From: Clostridia bacterium
GTDB lineage: Bacteria > Bacillota > Clostridia > Christensenellales > Borkfalkiaceae
Reading direction: 5' to 3'
Length of the DNA: 10,009 nt
NCBI GenBank assembly: GCA_017620875.1
Contig: JAGAUH010000159.1
Span: 1 to 10,009, forward strand
Below are positions 1-6,493 of this stretch, in pieces. Position numbers and translations under genes: made by a program. The first letter of the stretch is position 1; every line of letters begins with the position of its first letter. The notes below the pieces were generated by a model. That model was not told the origin of the DNA. It saw nothing but the letters and a program-made list of their open reading frames with translations, and ran no database searches.

Positions 1-81
1 AGTCAAACGCCAAGTTCTAGTAGTTCTTCTAGCAGTAGTTACAGTAGGGATCCGTGGGAAACCCCTAGGGTAGAAATTTAA
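1..81 (+). CDS. C-terminal end of an unidentified Ser-rich-tailed protein (partial)
   Basis: The first frame is open from base 1 to a TAA at 79-81 and gives 26 residues. The tail starts with a low-complexity stretch in which about ten of the first thirteen residues are serine, followed by an Arg/Asp/Pro/Trp-containing end that reads SRDPWETPRVEI. The start and nearly all of the gene lie left of the window, so its family cannot be named. A terminator-like hairpin begins eight bases after the stop codon, which is what a true gene end would show. The serines are coded mainly by AGT, TCT and AGC. A flexible Ser linker ending in a short conserved-looking tail is common in secreted or nucleic-acid-binding proteins, but that is only a guess. 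The frame could also be a chance opening, since it is short. Confidence 0.55.
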   Translation, partial: SQTPSSSSSSSSSYSRDPWETPRVEI

Positions 82-88
82 TAAAGCA

Positions 89-113
89 AACCCCTTGCAT
101 TTAGCAAGGGGTT
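89..113. terminator. Hairpin between convergent genes, possible bidirectional terminator
   Basis: A 10-bp perfect stem (89-98 with 104-113, AACCCCTTGC against GCAAGGGGTT) closes a 5-base loop. It lies just after the stop of the left-edge gene and about 100 bases beyond the stop of the minus-strand tmcAL. Neither side has a pure T run. The plus strand continues with a T/A-rich tail reaching a TTTTTT at about 131-136. The minus strand continues TGCTTTATTAAATTT. It may end transcription in both directions. Confidence 0.65.
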
Positions 114-216
114 AGTTATATAGTTGTTTGTTTTTTAACGGAATAAAAAACGTTGGTTAAATTAAACAAGTTGTTACTATTAGGTCATAATTTGCTCATT
201 AACACAATTTTTACGT

Positions 217-1371
217 TTATTCTACAATTTGCATATCGAAAGGGTAGACCGATTTGCCACTAGAAAGCGAGTAGATTTTGCAAGAAAGTATATCTTTTTC
301 TAATAGTAGTTTTTGGTTTTTGTTTAGTTTTGTCGCGTCGGATTTTTTTGTAATTAAAGTACAAGTTTTACTAAGTTCGCCTAGCAAGTTTAGTTTATCC
401 TTTTTTATGGCAAGCACCCTAATATACGGGGTGGTTTTTTTTGCAATTTTAATTAAGTTTTTGTCTATGCCGAGTAGATTGTTTATTAAAATGCGTTGTA
501 ATCTCGTTTTGGTGTATCTTTTTGTCAAAAGTTTTTGCATTAAATCTTTTAAAGTATAATTATCTTTAACGCAGTTTAAAATTCTGTTTTCTAACCCTTC
601 GGAAACGTCGGGGATAGTTTTTAACTCTTTTGCGGTTTTTGTAATTATGCTATAAATAATTTCTTTATCAATATTAGGTAGGCTTTTGGGCATATCGCAA
701 TAAGAATAACTAGGCATTGCGTTAATAAAGTCTTCGCCTAAAATAACGGCGTTTCTTATAGCGCTTGCAGAAGAAAATTCGCCTTGCATATTGCTATCGT
801 TAAAGTCTGCGCCAAGCCTTTTTATAGGGTAAATATCAAAAAGCTTTTTGCTTTTTATTAGAGCCTTAGTATATTCTAATCCTAAAATATTATTGGGTTT
901 TTCTAGTAGAGATTCGTTTACTTTTTCTTGTTGTTCTAGTGCTAAAAATTTGGCTTTAGCGAACTTATAGCCTAGTTTTAGGTTGTTTTTTAAGGCTTTT
1001 TTAAAGGATTTACTTTCTTTTAAGGTTGCATTTGCGGTGTCTATAAAATCTTGTTTATCGTCGTCTTCTGCGCCGAAACAAAGTACGGAACAATTTATTT
1101 CGTTAAATATCTTTATTCCGCCCAAAGCAAAAATTTCGGCATTGGCGGTTGCGTAAACGGTGGGCAGTTCTAAAACTATATCCGCCCCCGCCATAATTGC
1201 GTGTTTTGCCCTTGTGTATTTGTCTACCACGGCAATTTCTCCGCGTTGTGTAAAATTACCGCTTTGTATAACCACTAAGGCGTCACCTTGCTCTTTTGCC
1301 TTGCTTAAATTGTATGCGTGTCCGTTATGTAACGGATTAAATTCTGCTATAACGGAAGATAATTTTATCAT
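217..1371 (-). CDS. tmcAL: tRNA(Met) cytidine acetate ligase (TmcAL, formerly YlbM)
   Basis: A 384-residue protein of the nucleotidyltransferase-like TmcAL family (B. subtilis homologue about 415 residues). The family makes N4-acetylcytidine at wobble position 34 of elongator tRNA(Met), using ATP and free acetate by way of acetyl-adenylate. Visible family signatures are the N-terminal AEFNPLHNGH with the HxGH nucleotide-binding motif at residues 15-18, SGNFTQRGE at 37-45, PNNILGLEY at 159-167 and SSASAIR at 200-206. The C-terminal third is Lys-rich and less conserved, as usual. The start is ATG at 1369-1371, with AAAAGGAAAA (minus strand, 1376-1385) eight bases upstream. It is divergent from pta, with about 125 bases between them. 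AckA produces acetate, a TmcAL substrate, so the adjacency makes biochemical sense. No clear minus-strand -35 is visible. The identification is secure; any co-regulation with pta is inference. Confidence 0.95.
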   Translation of the reverse strand: MIKLSSVIAEFNPLHNGHAYNLSKAKEQGDALVVIQSGNFTQRGEIAVVDKYTRAKHAIMAGADIVLELPTVYATANAEIFALGGIKIFNEINCSVLCFGAEDDDKQDFIDTANATLKESKSFKKALKNNLKLGYKFAKAKFLALEQQEKVNESLLEKPNNILGLEYTKALIKSKKLFDIYPIKRLGADFNDSNMQGEFSSASAIRNAVILGEDFINAMPSYSYCDMPKSLPNIDKEIIYSIITKTAKELKTIPDVSEGLENRILNCVKDNYTLKDLMQKLLTKRYTKTRLQRILINNLLGIDKNLIKIAKKTTPYIRVLAIKKDKLNLLGELSKTCTLITKKSDATKLNKNQKLLLEKDILSCKIYSLSSGKSVYPFDMQIVE

Positions 1372-1389
1372 AAAATTTTCCTTTTATTG

Positions 1390-1418
1390 TTTACTTTTGC
1401 AAATTATTGTATTATAAT
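1390..1418 (+). promoter_or_regulatory. Predicted sigma-A-type promoter of the pta-ackA cluster
   Basis: TTTACT at 1390-1395, a 17-base spacer and a perfect TATAAT at 1413-1418. Transcription would start near 1425 and leave a leader of roughly 70 bases before the pta start. The -35 matches TTGACA at four of six positions. The region is very AT-rich, so other TATAAT-like matches occur, including one inside the palindrome at 1435-1454 that has no fitting -35. On the minus strand the sequence around 1411-1416 also reads TATAAT, so the divergent tmcAL promoter may overlap it. Confidence 0.55.
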
Positions 1419-1434
1419 AATAAAGTATTACACT

Positions 1435-1454
1435 ATGTATTATATATAATACAT
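1435..1454. promoter_or_regulatory. Perfect 20-bp palindrome, candidate operator in the pta leader
   Basis: ATGTATTATATATAATACAT is identical to its reverse complement over all 20 bases. It sits just downstream of the predicted start of transcription (about +10 to +30) and upstream of the pta ribosome binding site. Position and symmetry suit a dimeric repressor acting on pta and possibly on the divergent tmcAL. The sequence does not match the CcpA (cre) or Rex consensus I know. An AT-only core can be palindromic by chance, which lowers confidence. Confidence 0.4.
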
Positions 1455-1482
1455 TATTTTTTTAATAAAAACAAGAGTTTAA

Positions 1483-1489
1483 AAGGAGA
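1483..1489 (+). promoter_or_regulatory. Ribosome binding site fixing the pta start
   Basis: AAGGAGA lies eight bases before ATG 1497-1499. The reading frame stays open upstream to 1407, but no such site precedes that earlier ATG, and the upstream residues (Tyr/Asn/Lys-rich) do not resemble a Pta N-terminus. This decides for the start at 1497. Confidence 0.9.
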
Positions 1490-1496
1490 AACAAAA

Positions 1497-2504
1497 ATGT
1501 CTATTGTAGAAATGATTAAAGACAAGGCAAAAAAACTTGACAAGAAAATAGTTCTTGTAGAAGGCGAAGACAGCAGAGTTGTAGAAGCGGCTAGCGTTTG
1601 CGTTAAAGAAGGTATTGCTCGTATAGTATTACTTGGCAACCCAGAAGAAATTGCAAAAGCAAACCCTACTATCGATTTAACCGGTGTAGAAGTTGTAGAT
1701 CCTGCAACTAGTCCTTTAAGAGAAAAATACGCTAGTATCTTATTCGATTTAAGAAAGGCAAAGGGTATGACGGAAGAAGAAGCAACTAAACTTTCTTACG
1801 ACAATACTTACTTTGGCGTTTTAATGTTAAAGGCAGGGGATGCAGACGGACTTGTTAGCGGTGCTTGTCACTCAACGGCAAATACCCTTAGACCAGGACT
1901 TCAAATTGTAAAAACTGCGCCTGGCACGCCACTTGTTTCTAGTTATTTTATTATGGTTGCGCCTGCTCAAGGCAATATTTATTGTCCTGACGGAGCGTTC
2001 GTTTATTCCGACTGCGGATTAGAGCAAAATCCAGACGTAGAAAAACTTGCTCAAATTGCTAAACAAGCATCTAAGAGCGCAGAAGAAGTTTTAGGTTTCG
2101 AGCCAAGAGTTGCATTTTTATCTCACTCTAGCAAGGGTAGTGCAAAACACGCAGACGTAACTAAAGTTGTAGACGCAGTTGCTCGTTTCCACGAAATTGC
2201 ACCGTCCGTTAAAGCCGATGGAGAATTCCAATTAGACTGCGCTATCGTTCCTGACGTTGCAAAGAGCAAAGCGCCTGGTTCTACCGTTGCAGGTAACGCA
2301 AACGTACTTGTTTTCCCTGACCTAGACGCTGGTAACATTGGATATAAATTAACCGAAAGACTTGGTGGTTTCCAAGCAATAGGACCGCTTTGCCAAGGGT
2401 TTGCAAAGCCTATTAACGACCTTTCTCGTGGATGTCATATGGAAGACGTTGTTTGCGCAGTTGCAGTTACCGCAGTACAAAGCAAAATAGATTGGAGTAA
2501 ATAA
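1497..2504 (+). CDS. pta: Phosphate acetyltransferase (phosphotransacetylase)
   Basis: Catalyses acetyl-CoA + phosphate to acetyl phosphate + CoA in the cytoplasm, the first half of the acetate-forming, ATP-yielding pathway. The 335-residue length fits the short, single-domain Pta class (about 325-335), not the long enterobacterial form. Visible signatures are VEGEDSRVVEAA at residues 21-32, DADGLVSGA at 115-123, RPG at 132-134 and, near the C-terminus, NDLSRGCHMEDVV with Ser310, Arg311 and Asp317. These line up with the catalytic Ser309, Arg310 and Asp316 region described for the Methanosarcina thermophila enzyme. The start is chosen by the AAGGAG site at 1483-1488; an ATG at 1407 in the same frame would add 30 unrelated residues. 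The ackA start is 14 bases after its stop, so the two are surely co-transcribed. A palindrome in the leader may regulate it. Confidence 0.97.
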   Translation: MSIVEMIKDKAKKLDKKIVLVEGEDSRVVEAASVCVKEGIARIVLLGNPEEIAKANPTIDLTGVEVVDPATSPLREKYASILFDLRKAKGMTEEEATKLSYDNTYFGVLMLKAGDADGLVSGACHSTANTLRPGLQIVKTAPGTPLVSSYFIMVAPAQGNIYCPDGAFVYSDCGLEQNPDVEKLAQIAKQASKSAEEVLGFEPRVAFLSHSSKGSAKHADVTKVVDAVARFHEIAPSVKADGEFQLDCAIVPDVAKSKAPGSTVAGNANVLVFPDLDAGNIGYKLTERLGGFQAIGPLCQGFAKPINDLSRGCHMEDVVCAVAVTAVQSKIDWSK

Positions 2505-2518
2505 TAAGGAGTTTTAAA

Positions 2519-3712
2519 ATGAAAGTTTTAGTTATAAATGCAGGTAGTTCTTCTTTAAAATATCAATTAATAGATATGGAAACGGAAAAGGCAATTGCTA
2601 AAGGTGGTTGCGAAAGAATAGGGCTAGACAAATCACTTTTAACACACAAGGCAAACGGAAAGGTTATCGAAATTCAAAAGGATATGCCAGACCACACAAC
2701 GGCAATTAAACTAGTTTTAGACGCTTTAATTAACGAAGAATACGGCGCAATTAAGTCTATGGACGAAATTGACGCGGTAGGACACAGAGTAGTTCACTCT
2801 GCCGAAGACTTTAAGTCTAGCGTTGTTATCACCGACGAAGTTATTAAAACTTGTATTGCTAATACAGAACTTGCACCACTTCATCAACCTGCAAACGTAA
2901 CGGGTATTACCGCTTGTAAAGAAGTTATGCCTAATACGCCAATGGTTGCTGTATTCGATACTGCTTTCCACTCTACAATGCCAGAAAAAGCATACGTTTA
3001 CGGAATTCCGTATGATATGTATACAAAGTATAAAATAAGAAGATACGGCTTCCACGGAACTAGCCACCGCTACGTTAGTGACGAGGCTGCTAAATATTTA
3101 GGTAAAGATAAAAAAGACCTTAAAATTGTTACTCTACACTTAGGTAACGGTTCTTCTATAACTGCAGTAGACGGCGGAAAGAGCGTTGATACGAGTATGA
3201 GTTTCACTCCACTTGGCGGTGTTCCTATGGGAACTAGAGCGGGCGATTTAGACCCTGCAATTTCTGAGTTTATGGCTAAAAAACTAGGCGTTTCTCTAGA
3301 AGAAGTGGGTACTATTTTAAATAAGCAAAGTGGCGTTAAGGGTATAAGTGGCGTTTCTAGTGACTTTAGAGGTTTAAGCGCCGCTAGTAAACAAGGTAAC
3401 CATAGGGCAGAACTTGCACTACAAATCTTTGCATATTCTTGTAAAAAATATATCGGCGCATACGCTTGCGCAATGGGCGGATTAGATTGTATAGTATTTA
3501 CCGCAGGTATTGGCGAAAACGACGCCGCTATGAGAGAAAGAATTTTCTCTGACCTAGAATTTTTAGGTGTAGAAGTAGATAGAGAACAAAACAAAGTAAG
3601 AGTGGATGGTGTAAACGAAATTTCTACAAAGGATAGCAAAGTAAAAGTTTTAGTTATCCCAACCAACGAAGAATTAGTTATTGCAAGAGATACTGCAGAA
3701 TTAGTAGGTTAA
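2519..3712 (+). CDS. ackA: Acetate kinase
   Basis: Converts acetyl phosphate + ADP to acetate + ATP, completing the Pta-AckA pathway. At 397 residues it has the normal family length. It is an ASKHA-fold kinase. N-terminal NAGSSSLKYQL carries Asn7, GHRVVH carries Arg90, FDTAFH carries Asp147, and GFHGTSHRY carries His179. GTRAGDLDP carries Arg240, FTAGIGEN spans residues 327-334, and TNEE carries Glu384. These correspond to the Asn7, Arg91, Asp148, His180, Arg241 and Glu384 active-site residues known from the Methanosarcina enzyme, so it should be fully active. AAGGAG at 2506-2511 lies seven bases before ATG 2519. It shares a transcript with pta upstream, and the next gene begins three bases after its stop, with no terminator between them. 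Its product acetate is also a substrate of the divergent TmcAL. Confidence 0.98.
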   Translation: MKVLVINAGSSSLKYQLIDMETEKAIAKGGCERIGLDKSLLTHKANGKVIEIQKDMPDHTTAIKLVLDALINEEYGAIKSMDEIDAVGHRVVHSAEDFKSSVVITDEVIKTCIANTELAPLHQPANVTGITACKEVMPNTPMVAVFDTAFHSTMPEKAYVYGIPYDMYTKYKIRRYGFHGTSHRYVSDEAAKYLGKDKKDLKIVTLHLGNGSSITAVDGGKSVDTSMSFTPLGGVPMGTRAGDLDPAISEFMAKKLGVSLEEVGTILNKQSGVKGISGVSSDFRGLSAASKQGNHRAELALQIFAYSCKKYIGAYACAMGGLDCIVFTAGIGENDAAMRERIFSDLEFLGVEVDREQNKVRVDGVNEISTKDSKVKVLVIPTNEELVIARDTAELVG

Positions 3713-3715
3713 GAT

Positions 3716-4324
3716 ATGCAAAGTAGAGGCAAAAAATCCAACTTAAAAATAGGGGTAGCGTATATTGCCCTAGGAGTATTTTTATTAGCGTGCCTAATAG
3801 GTGGGCTATACGTTTGGTATGTTTTTTTGCCGGCTTTTGTAGATTTAATAATTTGTTTAGGTGTTGTTTTTAGTTTAATTATAATTTATTTTTTAGTTTG
3901 TAGGGGTGTGTTTTTAAGTAAAAATTCTTGCTACGAACTAACCGACGAATTTTTAATATATAAAGACGGCTACCCAAATAGTAAAAAATACGTTTTAAAA
4001 TTAGAGCATATTACTTGTGCAAGCATAAAAGCGTATAGGTTTGCGTTTTTAATTACCGCTTGCGTTATTTTTACGATAGTTTTAGTTTTGGCAATAGTGC
4101 TAGGGATAATATTGTCCCTTAAAATATTGTTTATTATACTAATTATACTTGCAGGGCTTTTAATTAGCGGATATTTTATTGCGTTGCATTTTTTAAGTTT
4201 AAATTTGGCAAAGTGTAAAATTTACGTGTCCGAAAAAAAGGTTGTTTTAAGACATATGGAGCAACGCGAACTAGAAAATATAGTTAGCGTTGTAGGGCAA
4301 AAGGTAGGTGCAAATGAGATATAA
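3716..4324 (+). CDS. Membrane protein with PH-like segment, YdbS-like (DUF304/bPH_2)
   Basis: A 202-residue integral membrane protein. Hydrophobic segments lie at about residues 14-37, 41-62, 108-133 and 136-160. After the second, residues 72-104 read like the opening strands of a bacterial PH domain (bPH_2, DUF304): YELTDEFLIYKDG, then KLEHITCASIK, comparable to the 'YELxxxxIxxxxG ... I.RVQxV' pattern of B. subtilis YdbS. A short basic cytoplasmic tail (165-202) follows the last helix pair. In YdbS the PH domain follows a single helix pair; here a second pair interrupts or follows it, so this is a divergent form. ATG is three bases after the ackA stop, with a weak AGG at 3706-3708, suggesting translational coupling. 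It overlaps the next gene by 11 bases. In B. subtilis, ydbS/ydbT belong to the sigma-W envelope-stress regulon and have been linked to bacteriocin resistance. Function here is inferred from the architecture only. Confidence 0.5.
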   Translation: MQSRGKKSNLKIGVAYIALGVFLLACLIGGLYVWYVFLPAFVDLIICLGVVFSLIIIYFLVCRGVFLSKNSCYELTDEFLIYKDGYPNSKKYVLKLEHITCASIKAYRFAFLITACVIFTIVLVLAIVLGIILSLKILFIILIILAGLLISGYFIALHFLSLNLAKCKIYVSEKKVVLRHMEQRELENIVSVVGQKVGANEI

Positions 4325-5642
4325 TTTTAGTAAAAAACAAGTTATAAAAAACTCTTTAACCGCCTTTTTGTACGCGTTTATTTTATCGACGTTTTTAATT
4401 GCGGTAGTGTCTAATTTGTATAATAATTTTTGGATTGAGATACTTGCCGCGTTTTCGATAAGCGTGTCGGTTGCAATTGTTTTTTCTATGGTAAATTATA
4501 TTTTTTATTTAAGAAAAACTTTTGAGATAGACGAAAACGGAATTATCTTTTACGTAAAGGATAAAGTGGTAAAAACTATAGAATTTTCTAGCGTTATAGA
4601 AACTGATATTTCCAAAAGTATGATTTACGGAAATAATAGAGTAATAGCGCTTACAACCGAAAAAGAAACTATAAGATTTTCCATAAATTATAAGGTTTAT
4701 CAACGTATAAGGCACTTTTTTCCTATTTTTAACGACCGCAAAGACGAAAGTTTAATTAGGCTAACGCCAAAGTATAAACTAAAAACTCTTTTAATGCAAT
4801 ACTCTATAATAGTGTTTTACTTTTCCGTTGCGTTTATGATACTAGCGCCAATGGTGGTAAATTTATTAAAAAAATATTCGGCGTTTTACTACGAGAGTAC
4901 AAGGCTTTTTTACTTGTTGTGTATAGGCATACTTGCCCTTTTAATTTTAGGGTACACGCTATATTTCTTTTATAAATTTTTTACTTATTCTCGCCACTCG
5001 CTAAGGTTTGACGGAACTTTAAAGTTAGAGTATTATAGGTTTAACAAACAAAAAAGAAACAACGAAATAAAAAATATTATCGGCATAAAACACGTTAAAA
5101 GTATTTTTTCTTCTTTGTTTAATTTAGAGCAAATTTACATTATTTGGAAAAACGAAAGAGATATCGTTCAAAACGATTTCGTTCCGTTTTGTCTAACTAG
5201 TCAAGACGTTAAAAAGTTAAAATCTGCAATTTTTAACGAAGAAGAAAAATTAGAAAAAATGCCAAAAAAAGTAGGGTTACACTCTATTTTTACACTAGTT
5301 GTGTTTACGTTTGCTATTATTGTGTTATCGCTACTATTTAGTCCTTGGTGTTTAATGACGTCTCTAATAGTTTTGCCTTGTATAGTTGCAAACTTTAAAA
5401 CTAGGGGTAGTTTCGTTGGAGAGGGTATTATTTCGCTTTCTAACGGAGTATTAACTAAAAGGATATATACTTTTAAAATACCAGAGATACAAGGTGTAAC
5501 CGTTACGGATAGGTTTTTCGAAACTAAAAGCGAATATGCTACCTACGAAATCTATATCGAAGGGTATAGTGGCGTTTACGTTATGGGCGTGTATAAAAGA
5601 GATTTAGAACAAAAAATTATAGAAAAAATAAAACATAACTAA
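4314..5642 (+). CDS. Membrane protein with three PH-like domains, YdbT-like (DUF304/bPH_2)
   Basis: A 442-residue protein built as three units of a membrane hairpin followed by a soluble domain. Helix pairs lie at about 14-34/41-65, 160-184/197-222 and 322-341/345-360; soluble parts lie at 69-134, 228-305 and 366-442. The last soluble part has the clearest bPH_2 pattern: GIISLSNGVLTKRIYTF, then KIPEIQGVTVTDRFF, then ATYEIYIEG. The first has FEIDENGIIFYV with FSSVIETDIS. B. subtilis YdbT (about 490 residues) has the same three-unit plan and is encoded after YdbS, as here. The ATG at 4314 is chosen because AGGTAGG (4302-4308) lies five bases upstream; the GTG at 4308, two codons earlier, would fall inside that site. 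The start overlaps the end of the preceding gene, so coupled translation and a shared complex are likely. Sequence identity to YdbT looks low and the role is unproven. Confidence 0.6.
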   Translation: MRYNFSKKQVIKNSLTAFLYAFILSTFLIAVVSNLYNNFWIEILAAFSISVSVAIVFSMVNYIFYLRKTFEIDENGIIFYVKDKVVKTIEFSSVIETDISKSMIYGNNRVIALTTEKETIRFSINYKVYQRIRHFFPIFNDRKDESLIRLTPKYKLKTLLMQYSIIVFYFSVAFMILAPMVVNLLKKYSAFYYESTRLFYLLCIGILALLILGYTLYFFYKFFTYSRHSLRFDGTLKLEYYRFNKQKRNNEIKNIIGIKHVKSIFSSLFNLEQIYIIWKNERDIVQNDFVPFCLTSQDVKKLKSAIFNEEEKLEKMPKKVGLHSIFTLVVFTFAIIVLSLLFSPWCLMTSLIVLPCIVANFKTRGSFVGEGIISLSNGVLTKRIYTFKIPEIQGVTVTDRFFETKSEYATYEIYIEGYSGVYVMGVYKRDLEQKIIEKIKHN

Positions 5643-5649
5643 AAATTGT

Positions 5650-5678
5650 TTGACAATATTTTTAAAATAAGATAAAAT
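5650..5678 (+). promoter_or_regulatory. Near-consensus promoter inside the cluster, driving yceD-rpmF
   Basis: A perfect TTGACA at 5650-5655, a 17-base spacer and TAAAAT at 5673-5678 (one mismatch to TATAAT). It starts eight bases after the stop of the YdbT-like gene. The expected transcription start near 5685 is only about six bases before the yceD ATG at 5691, so transcripts from it would be nearly leaderless. It would give ribosomal protein L32 expression independent of the acetate genes. Confidence 0.75.
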
Positions 5679-5690
5679 TATTAGGCTAAT

Positions 5691-6125
5691 ATGGTAATAG
5701 ACGTAAATAAACTTGCTAGGCAAGGAAAAGAATCAGAAGAAGTTTGTTTTGATTTCCCTGTAAAAGAAGAACTTATTATTTCCCCCGAAATGAAAATAGA
5801 AAGTGGGGAGTTTAAGGGCGAAATATTATTGCAAGACAAGGTTTACGTGCAAGGGATAATTACCTTAAAAGTGAGTGGCGCTTGTAGTAGATGCCTAGAA
5901 GATGCTATTCAACTTGTCGAAATAGACGTAGAAGAAGTATTTTCTCAGCGCCCACAAGAAGACGAGTATAGGTACAAATCCGGCTTGGTAGACTTAACGG
6001 ATATGATAAACGACAAAATTTTGTCTAACCAACCAAGCGTGTTACTATGTGATATAAATTGCAAAGGGCTATGCCCTAAGTGTGGTTGCAACCTAAACAA
6101 AGAAACTTGCAACTGCGAAAAATAA
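5691..6125 (+). CDS. yceD: YceD/DUF177 family protein, L32-linked, Cys-rich
   Basis: A 144-residue member of the DUF177 (YceD) family, which is encoded next to rpmF across bacteria and linked to 23S rRNA accumulation and large-subunit biogenesis. The N-terminal part is an ordinary beta-rich DUF177 domain containing the conserved SGACSRCLED (Cys65, Cys68). The C-terminus carries CDINCKGLCPKCGCNL, with cysteines at 120, 124, 128, 131 and 133 plus 140 and 142; the family core is the CKGLCPxCG motif. Nine cysteines in pairs suggest zinc binding. The start at 5691 has only a weak AGG at 5683-5685, which overlaps the predicted transcription start, so read-through from upstream or leaderless initiation is likely. 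rpmF follows 18 bases after its stop. It may be named ylbN in Bacillus. Confidence 0.9.
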   Translation: MVIDVNKLARQGKESEEVCFDFPVKEELIISPEMKIESGEFKGEILLQDKVYVQGIITLKVSGACSRCLEDAIQLVEIDVEEVFSQRPQEDEYRYKSGLVDLTDMINDKILSNQPSVLLCDINCKGLCPKCGCNLNKETCNCEK

Positions 6126-6143
6126 AAAGAGAGGTGCATAAAA

Positions 6144-6338
6144 ATGGCTGTTCCAAAGAGTAAGGTTTCTAAGCAAAGAGGAAATAAGAGATTTTCTGCA
6201 AATAGTAAAGCAACTAGCGCTAACTTAACTGCTTGTCCACAATGTGGAGAGTTAAAAGCAACTCACAGAGTGTGTGCTAAATGTGGTTACTACGATGGAG
6301 AATTAATCGTAGAAAAGAAAGAAAAAAAGAACGACTAA
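6144..6338 (+). CDS. rpmF: 50S ribosomal protein L32 (bL32), zinc-binding form
   Basis: A 64-residue ribosomal protein with the family N-terminus MAVPKSKVSKQRGNKR, which binds 23S rRNA. It carries two CxxC pairs (CPQC at residues 31-34 and CAKC at 44-47) that form a zinc ribbon, so this is the Cys-containing (C+) paralogue type rather than the zinc-free type. The tail after residue 55 is Lys/Glu-rich, a little longer than in the commonest 57-60-residue forms. AGAGAGGTG at 6128-6136 lies seven bases before the ATG. It is co-transcribed with yceD; two terminators follow. In many Firmicutes plsX or fapR comes next; here it does not. Confidence 0.97.
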   Translation: MAVPKSKVSKQRGNKRFSANSKATSANLTACPQCGELKATHRVCAKCGYYDGELIVEKKEKKND

Positions 6339-6376
6339 TTTGATTTTTAATTGATTTAATTTTTGTCAGAATTAGG

Positions 6377-6410
6377 GGGCTGTTATATTATTATAGCGGC
6401 TTTCTTTTTT
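6377..6410 (+). terminator. Rho-independent terminator after rpmF
   Basis: The stem GCTGTTATA (6379-6387) pairs with TATAGCGGC (6392-6400) around a 4-base loop, using two G-U pairs, and can be extended by two more G-U pairs. It is followed by TTTCTTTTTTT. It begins about 40 bases after the rpmF stop and fits as the end of the pta-to-rpmF cluster. Confidence 0.75.
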
Positions 6411-6419
6411 TATGCAATA

Positions 6420-6450
6420 AACTGCAACCTTTAGGTTGCAGTTTTTTCTT
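6420..6450 (+). terminator. Second, stronger terminator in tandem
   Basis: A perfect 10-bp stem (6420-6429 with 6434-6443, AACTGCAACC against GGTTGCAGTT) closes a 4-base TTTA loop, and a T-rich tail runs to about 6450. It directly follows the first terminator and insulates the next gene from read-through. Confidence 0.88.
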
Positions 6451-6493
6451 TGTAATTTTTTGCAAAAACGGGCAAGTTTATAAAAATTGCATA

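Noticed and set aside
114..216. AT-rich stretch after the first hairpin, searched for a small RNA or tRNA
   Set aside because: No cloverleaf, no convincing promoter and only weak short inverted repeats are visible; it looks like an ordinary spacer between convergent genes.
278..559. 93-codon plus-strand frame inside tmcAL
   Set aside because: It runs antisense to a well-conserved gene, has a Phe/Ser-rich composition typical of the complement of Lys-rich coding sequence, and lacks a ribosome binding site.
1407..1496. In-frame upstream extension of pta beginning at ATG 1407
   Set aside because: It overlaps the predicted -10 element and the palindrome, lacks a ribosome binding site and adds 30 residues unlike any Pta N-terminus. 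ATG 1497 has a strong AAGGAG.
3070..3666. 198-codon open frame on the minus strand inside ackA
   Set aside because: ackA is unmistakable on the plus strand over the same bases. The minus frame gives a low-complexity Ser/Leu/Pro-rich product with no recognisable motif, as expected for a shadow frame.
4308..4313. GTG at 4308 as start of the YdbT-like gene
   Set aside because: It lies within the AGGTAGGTG ribosome binding site itself; ATG 4314, two codons later, is well spaced from that site.
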